From Paludibacteraceae bacterium (lineage in GTDB: Bacteria; Bacteroidota; Bacteroidia; Bacteroidales; Paludibacteraceae), in contig JAFYSK010000032.1 of the NCBI GenBank assembly GCA_017559385.1, positions 1 through 32,471 of the forward strand: 32,471 nucleotides of DNA, in the 5' to 3' direction. Below are positions 21,990-30,890 of the stretch, piece after piece; positions within the stretch are counted from its first letter, which is position 1, and every line of letters begins with the position of its first letter. Under the pieces are notes generated by a model that worked only from the letters and a program-made list of their open reading frames with translations, did not search any database and was not told the DNA's origin. A program made the position numbers and the translations under genes.

Positions 21990-24900
21990 ATGAAAAAATT
22001 TACACTATTTCTTTTTGCAATGTTCTGCAGCGCTTTATCGTTCGCCGCGCTGAACCCGTATGCGTATGGGTTAAAGTCTAAATTATCTGACGATGAGAAA
22101 ACTGTAACTATTACTTACAAATTGAATGCCCCAGCTACAGCTGTCAATGTGGTTATTATGGATGGCGAAACGGTTTTGGCAACTCAACCTAGTACAGGAA
22201 TAACCCAGGGTGAGCATAGTGTAGATATTTCTACAGATGGCTTTCCAAAAGGCAAAACGCTAAAATGGAAAGTAGAGGTGAAAGGTACTTCGGTGGCTGC
22301 ACCAACTGAGCATTCTAAAAATCATAGTTTCTATCATCCTTCTTCGATTGATATTGATAACAACCCCGAGAATGAAACATTTGGCTTGTTGTTGGTAAAC
22401 GATGCTATGCAAAAAGTTAAAAATGCCACGACGCATGCAGATGGTTCGACATATGTAGCTTCAGGTTTTGGAGCAGGTATTTTTGCTTTTAATCCAGCAT
22501 TTGAACTCATACCAAATGGAGATGACCCAGGATATAATGGCGGCATAACATTTACAACCACTCGTGCTGATGGCACTGGTACTGCATACGCTCCTCGCCG
22601 TATCCGTATCTCAGACGATGGTCGTATCTTTGTTACTTCCTTGAATACAGATGGTAACTATTTGTGGGAAGTTAACCCAAAGAATATGAACGAGTGGACT
22701 CCTGTGTTCCAAGGAACAAGTCTTAATGCAAATAAAGAAGTTCTTGATGCAAGTGGTAATTTTATCGTTGGCCCTAACTGTGGTTTCGATGTTATAGGCA
22801 GCAAGGATGGCTTAAGATTAATGATGTATTCAGTAAATTTGGCGGGTATAAAATCAGCCACGATGAGTGGTTTTAAGTGTGCTGAATATAACCTTGGAGA
22901 AAATACTACTTGGAATAAAACTCCAAGTAAAATTTGGATTAATGGCATCTACGCTGTCAGTTACACTGGTACCCAAATCGTGTATGATAAAGATGGCGGT
23001 ATTTGGATGGCATCAAACCGTGGCACGACTAAAGATAGTCAACCTGGACTGGTTCATTATAATGCGGAGGGTGTTGAAGATTATAAAGCATTATTAAATA
23101 ATGCAAATAATGCAGCTATACGTTTTGATAAGGATTTCTCTAGGTTAATTATTGCTGGTGTAAAGGAGGGTACAGCAACTTCTAAAAAAGCAACAGTTTA
23201 CACTATATCAAAAGATGCTAGTGGTAAACCTATTTTAACTCAGGACGTAGTTATTGACATGAAAACAGTTGGAACGCAACTGAATGATTTTGCGTTTGAC
23301 TATGCTGGAAACCTATATGCATGTGGTAACTCTAGTGAGAAACTTGTTGCATGGGCAATGCCTTATAGCGGAACTATTTCTACTCCTTGCCCATCTAAAC
23401 ATACATTTAGTTTGACTGCTCCTGCACAACTAAATCCATTTGCGTATAATTTGTGGTCAGAATTATCTGCTGATGAGAAGAATTTGACTATTAAGTATTC
23501 ACTCAATGCCAAAGCAACTTCTGTTGAATGGGTATTGATGAATGGCAATAATGTGGTGAAGACTGTAGATCTTGCATCATTGGGTCTTGAGAAAGGTGAT
23601 TATACAGAGACTATTTCTACAACCGATTTTCCACAATGTAAAAAACTCACATGGAAGATTGAGGTAAAAGGTGTGGCAGTGAGTGAGCCAACGGAGTATC
23701 CTGTTAGTTACGATTTTTATCACCCATCTTCCGTGGATATTGATAATAACCCAGAGAATGCAACTTTCGGTTTGATTCTCTGTAATGAAGCAATGCAGTC
23801 CGTAAAAGGCAAAAAACAAACCGATACAGGAGAAGATTATTTAAGTTCATCGTTGGGTGCAGGTATTTATGCTTTTAACCCTGCTTTTGAAAATACAGGT
23901 AAGTACAACGGCGGTATTGAGTTTACTACAACCCGTGCCGACGGCACAGGAACTGCATATGCACCACGTCGCATCCGTATATCTAATGATGGACGTATCT
24001 TTGTTACTTCATTGAATACAGATGGCAACTATTTATGGGAAGTTAATCCAATGAACCTAAATGAGTGGACTCCTGTATTCAAAGGCACTTTGAATAGCAA
24101 TAAAGAGTTAGTTGATGCAGGTGGTAATTTTGTTGCTGCTCCTAATGTCGGGTTTGATGTTCGTGGAGAAGGAGCAAACCTTAAGTTATTGATGCTGTCT
24201 TCTAATCTTAGAGGATTTCCTTCTACATATGCTGTTGCTGCATTTAAATGTCATGAATACAATTTAGGAACTGCCACAACATGGAATAGTGCTCCATCAA
24301 ATAAGATTCTAAGTGGAAAATATATGATTAATTACACTGGCGACCAAGTTGCATACGATGCTGAAGGAGGGGTTTGGTTCTGCCAACATCAAGGTACCGC
24401 TAAAGAGGATTATCCATCATTGGTACACATTAATAAAAACGGGGTTGAAGATTACAAAGAAGTGGTAAACAACCGCATGGCTGGAGGATTCCGATTCAAC
24501 AACGACTTTACAAAAGTAGTAATTGCTGGTATTGCAGATGGAACAAAGAATAGTAAAAAAGCAACTATTTATGCAGTCTCTAAAGATGCTTCAGGTAATC
24601 CTGTTTTGACTCAAGAAGCCGTTATTGATATGGCCACTCTTGGTAACAACCTTAATGACTTTGCATGGGATTATGCAGGTAACTTGTATGGTGTAAGTAA
24701 CTCAAATGAGAAACTTGCAGTATGGGCAATGCCTCACTCAAGCGAGGATGCAGTTGCTACTCCAGCAGCATCTAAGTATGCGTTCAGTATTGGTAAGTAC
24801 AGCATGATAGTAAATACCAATGACGAGAATAAAGGTACAGTAACTGGTACTGGTGAGTATAAAGTGGGCGAAACAGCAACTCTGACAGCAACTGCAAAAG

Positions 24901-27380
24901 AGGGTTATAAACTCCTCTATTGGAGCGACCGCTCTACAGAGAACCCACGTACCATCACAATGAATAAGAATGAGGCTCTCTCTGCATACTTCGTGAAGGA
25001 GTATGACGAAGAGCAAACTTTCACCATTACAAAAGTATGGGAGAACACCAATGTGCCAGAAACAAACACCAATGGTTATCAGGCCGTAGGATGGGATGAA
25101 AAAGTATATTTGCAAGCCTCAGCTGATAGTAAAATTAAGGTGTATTCTAATAGTGAAGATGCTCCTACAGAATATGCAACCTCTGGTGCTGGATATCAAA
25201 TAGCAGTAGATGAAGCAGGTAATATGATTGTATTTAATGCTACATTCTATGTAGCAAACCCTAACGCAATTCTTATATATAAGAAAGGTAGCACTGAGGC
25301 TACTCCTGTAAGTTTTACACTACTACAACCAGGTCGTTGCGACTTCTTCTCTGCTTCAGGTAATATCTATAGCGAAGAAGGTGGATATGTATATTTCTAT
25401 TGTAATACAACAAAAGTAGTTAATCGTCTAAAAATTAAAAATGGTGCTGCTACTGCTGCAGATGTAACTACAGATGTTGTAGGTGGAAGTCTCGTTGACG
25501 GATGTACCCAAAACCATGTTGTAGTTGATATCTTTGGTAACCTGTTAGCTCAATCTCGCTTAAATGGTGTGAGAGCCGTTAATGTTCATACCGATGAGGC
25601 AAAATCATTCTTCCTGCCTGAACATAAGACCAATACACTCGGTGGTTGCTCATTTGAATTAGGAGGTAAAGAATTTTGGGCATATAATGTTGGTACTAAA
25701 GCTTATACTAGCGAATGGAAGTTATACAACATAACTGACAAAACATTCTTGTCTGAAACTACACTCTACGCAAAAAACACAACAGAAACCAATAAAAACC
25801 AAGCCGCTAACTGGCTCAATGTACAAGTAGTTGATGAGAACACTGCGTACATCTACCAATATTGTCCTACAGTAGCTGTTGCACTCTGGAAAGTTTCTCG
25901 CGATATTAAATACAATGTATCTGCAACTGCAGAGAATGGTACTGTAACAGGTGCTGGTAAGTATAAAGAAGGAACAACTGCAACATTGACAGCAACCCCT
26001 AATGCTCGTTATGACTTTGTTAATTGGACAAAGGGTGGTATAGAGGTTTCTACTGATGCTACATACTCATTCGAGGTAACAGAGGATGTTGAACTTGTAG
26101 CAAACTTCTCAAAGAAACCAGATATCGCTTACGAACTCAATGGTGGTCAATGGAATAAGTATGGTTGGACTAGCAAGAAGGATATGTATGATGCATTCGT
26201 TGTAGATTGGAAAGAATACTCTAATAGTGTTCAGTATTTCTGTCCGTATGAAACCCAACTAGGTATTGGAAACTCTAATCAAGGTCTTCCTACTGCTATT
26301 CTAGGAACACAAGATATTTTAGGATTTATGGCACAAGAGAAGTGGGCGTGGTTGGGAGAATTCCTAGATGCTCTTGCTACAGCTCAAGGCAAAGAGACGA
26401 TGCCAACAGCAGCTACAACACAAATGCGTTTTGCATTAGGTAACTTCTTCGGCGAGGATAATAACAATGCAACGTCTTGGGTTGGTGCAGTAGATTGCTC
26501 TGCAGGTCAAGCTGATCCAGATGCATTCCAACCTACCTGGGGACATTTATTATCTAATCCTACACAACCTACAACTACTATGGAACTGGGTAACCCATAT
26601 AGAGAGGGACATGACTTCGGCGGATGGTATGAAACAGCTGACTTTACTGGTGCTGCAGTTACAACCATTGATGAGAATACCGTTGGTACATTCTACGCAA
26701 AATGGAATCTAGTAATAGATGAAGATGCTGACAACAACTCTACTGTTCTTGCTCCTTACGAAGGTGAGAGTGTAACAGTGACTGTTAAGCGTAACTTTGA
26801 ACCTAATAAGTGCTATACACTTACATTGCCATTTGATATGAATGCTTCACAAATAGAAGATGTATTCGGCAACGCAACCGTATACGAGTTCTACAATCTA
26901 GTAGAGCATAATGCAGAGGAACTTTACCTTGAGTTTATTCCTACATCTTCTATCCAAGCTGGTGAGCCATGTCTCCTTGTAACTCCTGCTGGTAGCTTTG
27001 ATGCTAACGACGGATTTACTGTAGAGGATGTTATTATTTCCACCACTTCGCAACCTGTACAAGTAGGATCAGTAACAATGATGCCTGTGTTGGATAATGG
27101 TTATTTGATGGACGATCCAAGCGAGTACTATGTATGGAATGGTGGTTTGTATTGCGCAGGAACATACAGTATGACTTCTAAGGGGCTGCGAGCATACTTT
27201 GTATCATCTTCACCATTGCCAGTACGTGCACGTGTGGTATTACAAGATAATGAAGCTACATCTATTCCACTTGTTGGAGTGGAAACTGGCACTCAAGTTC
27301 GCAAGATCATGAAGGATGGACAAATCATCATCATCCGCGGTGAAGAGCAATACAATATTCAAGGACAACGAATGGAATAA
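21990..27380 (+). CDS. 1796-residue secreted propeller-like surface protein
   Basis: Signal peptide MKKFTLFLFAMFCSALSFA (1-19). Two tandem homologous halves of about 455 residues (about 21-480 and 481-935), each starting LNP-[YF]-AY and holding the shared FYHPSS[IV]DIDNNPEN, TTRADGTGTAYAPRRIRIS and IFVTSLNTDGNYLWEVNP; the second parts look like beta-propeller blades (GG[IV]W, DYAGNLY). Next come a bacterial repeat domain (about 932-1010, GYKLLYWSD), a third propeller-like region (about 1011-1305), a second bacterial repeat (about 1308-1375), an unassigned segment (1380-1530), an InlB/Listeria-Bacteroides repeat (about 1530-1570, GHDFGGWYETADFTG), and a C-terminal module ending DGQIIIIRGEEQYNIQG, the tail shared with the 394- and 1770-residue proteins. 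No catalytic motif seen; adhesin or binding protein likely. Expression may pass through the leader and attenuator upstream. A Gly-rich peptide gene follows after 11 bp. Confidence 0.9.
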   Translation: MKKFTLFLFAMFCSALSFAALNPYAYGLKSKLSDDEKTVTITYKLNAPATAVNVVIMDGETVLATQPSTGITQGEHSVDISTDGFPKGKTLKWKVEVKGTSVAAPTEHSKNHSFYHPSSIDIDNNPENETFGLLLVNDAMQKVKNATTHADGSTYVASGFGAGIFAFNPAFELIPNGDDPGYNGGITFTTTRADGTGTAYAPRRIRISDDGRIFVTSLNTDGNYLWEVNPKNMNEWTPVFQGTSLNANKEVLDASGNFIVGPNCGFDVIGSKDGLRLMMYSVNLAGIKSATMSGFKCAEYNLGENTTWNKTPSKIWINGIYAVSYTGTQIVYDKDGGIWMASNRGTTKDSQPGLVHYNAEGVEDYKALLNNANNAAIRFDKDFSRLIIAGVKEGTATSKKATVYTISKDASGKPILTQDVVIDMKTVGTQLNDFAFDYAGNLYACGNSSEKLVAWAMPYSGTISTPCPSKHTFSLTAPAQLNPFAYNLWSELSADEKNLTIKYSLNAKATSVEWVLMNGNNVVKTVDLASLGLEKGDYTETISTTDFPQCKKLTWKIEVKGVAVSEPTEYPVSYDFYHPSSVDIDNNPENATFGLILCNEAMQSVKGKKQTDTGEDYLSSSLGAGIYAFNPAFENTGKYNGGIEFTTTRADGTGTAYAPRRIRISNDGRIFVTSLNTDGNYLWEVNPMNLNEWTPVFKGTLNSNKELVDAGGNFVAAPNVGFDVRGEGANLKLLMLSSNLRGFPSTYAVAAFKCHEYNLGTATTWNSAPSNKILSGKYMINYTGDQVAYDAEGGVWFCQHQGTAKEDYPSLVHINKNGVEDYKEVVNNRMAGGFRFNNDFTKVVIAGIADGTKNSKKATIYAVSKDASGNPVLTQEAVIDMATLGNNLNDFAWDYAGNLYGVSNSNEKLAVWAMPHSSEDAVATPAASKYAFSIGKYSMIVNTNDENKGTVTGTGEYKVGETATLTATAKEGYKLLYWSDRSTENPRTITMNKNEALSAYFVKEYDEEQTFTITKVWENTNVPETNTNGYQAVGWDEKVYLQASADSKIKVYSNSEDAPTEYATSGAGYQIAVDEAGNMIVFNATFYVANPNAILIYKKGSTEATPVSFTLLQPGRCDFFSASGNIYSEEGGYVYFYCNTTKVVNRLKIKNGAATAADVTTDVVGGSLVDGCTQNHVVVDIFGNLLAQSRLNGVRAVNVHTDEAKSFFLPEHKTNTLGGCSFELGGKEFWAYNVGTKAYTSEWKLYNITDKTFLSETTLYAKNTTETNKNQAANWLNVQVVDENTAYIYQYCPTVAVALWKVSRDIKYNVSATAENGTVTGAGKYKEGTTATLTATPNARYDFVNWTKGGIEVSTDATYSFEVTEDVELVANFSKKPDIAYELNGGQWNKYGWTSKKDMYDAFVVDWKEYSNSVQYFCPYETQLGIGNSNQGLPTAILGTQDILGFMAQEKWAWLGEFLDALATAQGKETMPTAATTQMRFALGNFFGEDNNNATSWVGAVDCSAGQADPDAFQPTWGHLLSNPTQPTTTMELGNPYREGHDFGGWYETADFTGAAVTTIDENTVGTFYAKWNLVIDEDADNNSTVLAPYEGESVTVTVKRNFEPNKCYTLTLPFDMNASQIEDVFGNATVYEFYNLVEHNAEELYLEFIPTSSIQAGEPCLLVTPAGSFDANDGFTVEDVIISTTSQPVQVGSVTMMPVLDNGYLMDDPSEYYVWNGGLYCAGTYSMTSKGLRAYFVSSSPLPVRARVVLQDNEATSIPLVGVETGTQVRKIMKDGQIIIIRGEEQYNIQGQRME

Positions 27381-27391
27381 TATTTTTAAGT

Positions 27392-27523
27392 ATGAAAAAG
27401 ATTTATAAAAAACCTACAACAGAAGCTATCCAACTGCTTGGACAAAATGCCATCATGGCTGTAAGCGGTGGATTTATATTAGGACCTGGGGGTGGTAGTA
27501 CTCCTCCTGGTGGAAACGACTAA
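27392..27523 (+). CDS. 43-residue Gly-rich peptide following a giant surface protein (copy 2)
   Basis: MKKIYKKPTTEAIQLLGQNA continuing IMAVS and ending in a Gly/Pro-rich tail (GPGGGSTPPGGND). It has the same length and N-terminal pattern as the peptide at 14233-14364, and lies only 11 bp after the giant gene's stop, so it is surely co-transcribed. The terminator follows at 27547-27582. The constant 20-residue N-terminal part and the variable Gly-rich C-terminal part suggest two functional parts; no maturation enzyme or transporter is near. Function unknown. Confidence 0.75.
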   Translation: MKKIYKKPTTEAIQLLGQNAIMAVSGGFILGPGGGSTPPGGND

Positions 27524-27546
27524 ACATTACCTTTAACACATTTATC

Positions 27547-27582
27547 AAAAAAGCCGACTAGATCATACTAGCCGGCTTCTTT
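27547..27582. terminator. Bidirectional terminator between convergent operons
   Basis: AAGCCG (27551-27556) pairs with CGGCTT (27573-27578), with an inner CTAG/CTAG pair. On the minus strand it ends in T6, making it good for the LRR gene; on the plus strand it ends TTCTTT. Confidence 0.85.
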
Positions 27583-27653
27583 GTACATTAAATGGTTATT
27601 AATTGTCTTAAAATATAAACCTCTCAACTTTCAACTCTCAACTTTCGCCTCTC

Positions 27654-30600
27654 CTAATAATACCTATTGATATTACCATCGCTGCAGACAACCAACTCGC
27701 AAGACGAGGTAGGCCAACCGAAGTTCATCTTACGCAACTGCTCCACCGTACCGCCATAATAGATGGTCTTCAGCTGGCTACACTGGTAGAACGCATTCCA
27801 GCTGATATAAGTGACACTGCTAGGTATAGTAACAGACTTCAAAGCTGAGCAGTAGTTGAATGTATCGCCGTAGAGACTCTTGACACCGCTAGGGATAGCT
27901 ATTGAAGTCAAAGATTGGCAATACTCAAAGGCTCCGTTATCAATCGACTTAACGCTGCTAGGTATAGTAGCCGACTTGAGCGCTGTACAGTTGTAGAAAG
28001 CCTGATAACCGATACTCTTTACACTGCTAGGTATCGTTACGGTGCTGAGCGCTGTACAGTTGTAGAACGCCTGAGAAGCGATGTTCTTCACGCTGCTAGG
28101 TATCGTAATAGACTTGAGGGCAGTACAGTTGTAGAAGGCCTGATACTCGATCTCCTTGACGCAACTAGGTAACACCACCGACTTGATTCCGCTACCCGTC
28201 AGCACATTATTGCCAAAGTTCTTGACGCTGCTAGGGATAGTGATAGAGGCCATTGATCTACAAGAATAGAAGGCTCCGTTGCCGATGCTAGTGACCGATT
28301 TAGGTATGGTGATAGCCGCTAGGGATGTGCACTCGTAGAAAGCTGCTTCACCGATGGTCTTCAGCGTAGCAGGTAGGGCGATGCTGGTCAGCGCACTGCA
28401 ATGGCTAAAGGCATAGTCGCCGATCTCTGTTAGTCCGCTAGTTAGGGTGACCTTCTTGAGGGCATGGCATTGGTTAAACGCATTTGTGCCAATGCGCGTT
28501 ACACTAGCAGGCAGGGTAACAGCACTTAGATTGGCGCATTCCTTAAACGCCTCTTCGGCTACCTCAGTAACACCTGCAGGCAGGGAGACAGTATGCAAGC
28601 CACTGCGCATAAACGCGCTCTGGCCGATGCTAGTAAGCGACGCAGGCAGCGTGATTGAATCCAGGCCCTGGCATTCGGCAAAAGCCAGCGGCGCAATGCA
28701 GGTCGTACCCTCGCGCACAGCGATATGGGTATTGTTGGCCATCTTGCCGATATACTTGTAAAGCACCGTACCGATATATAGCTCGCCCGGATCATGGTTG
28801 ACATACCATGGCGTCTGATCTACGATATCCAAGCCCACCTGGTTGACCGTTGGCGGAATATGTATCTGGCCCAGCGCTACGCACGCAGCAAAAGCGCCAC
28901 GACCGATAGTGGTCAGGCTGTCGCCGAGGCTGATGTTTTGCAACTTGCTACATCCATAAAAAGCGCCCTCGCCAATGGTCTTCACACTGCTAGGCAGCAC
29001 CATGGTTTGCAAGGTTGCGTTCTCCATATACGCCATCTCAGGGATGCTGGTGATAGGGGCACTCATCTTTATCACGCCGACGCCGTTGGTATAGGTGTGG
29101 CTGACGAGCGTGGAGTCGGTGGTAGGCAGATCGATGATTTGGTCGTTGGTTGTGGTGTAGTATAGTTCGTTGGTAGGATGCAGCACCTCAATACCCTCTG
29201 GTAGCTGATAGCGGCATTGGCCAGGTAATCCGCACAAGAGCTGCGCGCTGATCTGCTCGACCTCCTGGCCAAAAATGATCCTGGTGAGCTGATGGCGCAC
29301 CTGATGGAATAGCTGTGGACCAGTATGCTTCTTGACATTCCAGCAGATAGTATTCAGTTTGGTACATCCCTCTAGGATATTATTGCCCAGGCTCTGCAGC
29401 TGAGCAGGGTAGGTGAAGGAGACTAGGGACTTGCATCCGCGGAAGGCCGCATCGTCGATCTTGCTCACATTGTCGGACATCTTCAGCGTAGTCAGTGCCG
29501 TCATGCTCTGGCACATATAGCCAGGTATATGCTGGATATTCTCGCCGAAAGTAAAGGACTTGATCGTGGTCTTGCTGCTGGCAAATGGACACTGGTTGCC
29601 CTGGTAGTTGTTGGCATCCCATACCACTGTCTCCAGCTTATTGCATCCGTCAAAAGCCATTGTTTTGATTTCCGTAACCGATGCAGGAATATAGATGGTA
29701 GTAATAGGACATTTCTCGAACGCGTGGCTGCCGATGGTCTGAAGCCCCATTAGCAATGTGATGTTCTTGAGCGACTGGCAATGGCTGAACGCATAGTCGC
29801 CAATCGTCTTGACACTGCTAGGGATATTAACGGTCTTCAGGTGGCTACATTGGTTGAACAGTTCCTCGGGTATGAGGGTGATGCTCTCTGGCAGTTTGGC
29901 CTCGGTGAGCGCCTTGCAGTAGGATAGTGCTCCTGCGCCGATGGTTTGCACGGAATTAGGTATCGTTATGCTCTTGAGCCCCGCACAATAGTATAAAGCC
30001 TTCTCGCCGATGCTCTTCAAGCTGTTAGGCAGCGTGATCTGAGTAAGCTGGTACATACCATGAAAGACATGCGCAGGTAGATGCTTGACTTGGTTGCCTA
30101 TCTTTATTTGGTTGATCTGGGAGGCAACTGCTGCGAATGGCGAACCGCCTTTGAAGTCTGGGTACTGCACAGCAGCCCATTCGATGCTCCTGAGGGCCTT
30201 GCATCCATTCAATATCGATACGCCCAGGCTGGTCAATGATTCGGGTATGGTGATATGTTTTAGTTGCACACAGTTGCAGAACGCGCGGTCGCCAATGACC
30301 TTTAGTTGCGAAGGCAAGTCGATCTGGCTGACACTCACGCAGCTGTCAAAGGCCTCTACACCAATGCTATCTAGGCTACTAGGCAAAATGATAGTGGTCA
30401 GTACAGGACATTTTTGGAAGGCATGGTCGTCGATCTTAGTCAATCCCTCGGGCAGAGTGACGGACGTAAGAATCTGACATTGGCTAAATGCTCGTTTGCC
30501 AATGGCCGTGACTTGGTAGGTCTTGTTGCGGTAGGTCACCGATTCGGGAATGATGACCGTGCTCAGCTTCTTGTAGTTGTCGATAGACTCGTCTTGCTGC

Positions 30601-30716
30601 GCCACCTCTACCGTTGTTGGGCTAGTGATGGTGTAGCATATTTTTTGAAATCGAAAATCGTGCGCCCAAAGGCTGCAGCAGCATGCCAGGGCAAGTAGTA
30701 GTGAAATGCGTTTCAT
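27654..30716 (-). CDS. BspA-like leucine-rich repeat protein (1020 residues)
   Basis: Signal peptide MKRISLLLALACCCSLWA (1-18). A short N-terminal region (about 20-70) leads into long LRR_5 arrays of 23-residue units (I-x-x-x-A-F-x-x-C-x-x-L-x-x-[IV]-x-[IL]-P-x-S[VL]). A non-LRR stretch interrupts them near 500-560, and an insert like that of the 344-residue LRR protein (ELYIGTVLYKYIGK) lies near 640. The last five or six units (about 860-980) are almost identical at DNA level, e.g. VTIPSSVKSIGYQAFYNCTA, implying recent tandem duplication. The C-terminus has the YYGGT-x-EQL and VVCSDG signature. Adhesion or host-binding role inferred. Own promoter at 30745-30776; terminator at 27547-27582. 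Confidence 0.92.
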   Translation of the reverse strand: MKRISLLLALACCCSLWAHDFRFQKICYTITSPTTVEVAQQDESIDNYKKLSTVIIPESVTYRNKTYQVTAIGKRAFSQCQILTSVTLPEGLTKIDDHAFQKCPVLTTIILPSSLDSIGVEAFDSCVSVSQIDLPSQLKVIGDRAFCNCVQLKHITIPESLTSLGVSILNGCKALRSIEWAAVQYPDFKGGSPFAAVASQINQIKIGNQVKHLPAHVFHGMYQLTQITLPNSLKSIGEKALYYCAGLKSITIPNSVQTIGAGALSYCKALTEAKLPESITLIPEELFNQCSHLKTVNIPSSVKTIGDYAFSHCQSLKNITLLMGLQTIGSHAFEKCPITTIYIPASVTEIKTMAFDGCNKLETVVWDANNYQGNQCPFASSKTTIKSFTFGENIQHIPGYMCQSMTALTTLKMSDNVSKIDDAAFRGCKSLVSFTYPAQLQSLGNNILEGCTKLNTICWNVKKHTGPQLFHQVRHQLTRIIFGQEVEQISAQLLCGLPGQCRYQLPEGIEVLHPTNELYYTTTNDQIIDLPTTDSTLVSHTYTNGVGVIKMSAPITSIPEMAYMENATLQTMVLPSSVKTIGEGAFYGCSKLQNISLGDSLTTIGRGAFAACVALGQIHIPPTVNQVGLDIVDQTPWYVNHDPGELYIGTVLYKYIGKMANNTHIAVREGTTCIAPLAFAECQGLDSITLPASLTSIGQSAFMRSGLHTVSLPAGVTEVAEEAFKECANLSAVTLPASVTRIGTNAFNQCHALKKVTLTSGLTEIGDYAFSHCSALTSIALPATLKTIGEAAFYECTSLAAITIPKSVTSIGNGAFYSCRSMASITIPSSVKNFGNNVLTGSGIKSVVLPSCVKEIEYQAFYNCTALKSITIPSSVKNIASQAFYNCTALSTVTIPSSVKSIGYQAFYNCTALKSATIPSSVKSIDNGAFEYCQSLTSIAIPSGVKSLYGDTFNYCSALKSVTIPSSVTYISWNAFYQCSQLKTIYYGGTVEQLRKMNFGWPTSSCELVVCSDGNINRYY

Positions 30717-30744
30717 AGTGTGTATGATGTTATATTTCGGGACG

Positions 30745-30776
30745 CAAAGGTAGCAAATTTTTTTTAATTATACAAG
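30745..30776 (-). promoter_or_regulatory. Promoter of the 1020-residue LRR gene
   Basis: Minus strand: CTTG (30773-30776), 20-nt gap, TACCTTTG (30745-30752), about 30 nt before the ATG at 30716. Divergent from the promoter at 30802-30833. Confidence 0.7.
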
Positions 30777-30801
30777 TTATACGCCATTTTAAGTGCTAAA
30801 A

Positions 30802-30833
30802 TTTGGAAATATCACAAAATTATAGTATCTTTG
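30802..30833 (+). promoter_or_regulatory. Promoter of the dipeptide epimerase gene
   Basis: TTTG at 30802-30805, a 20-nt gap, TATCTTTG at 30826-30833: full consensus, about 57 nt before the ATG at 30891. Confidence 0.8.
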
Positions 30834-30890
30834 CACATCGAACTATTCCTGTCGGCTTTTGCGGCCAGCATACATACCAAAAAAACATAT

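Noticed and set aside
28447-30698. Several 80-130 codon ORFs antisense to the large LRR gene
   Set aside because: They arise from the repeated, GC-richer LRR coding sequence; no start signals or families.
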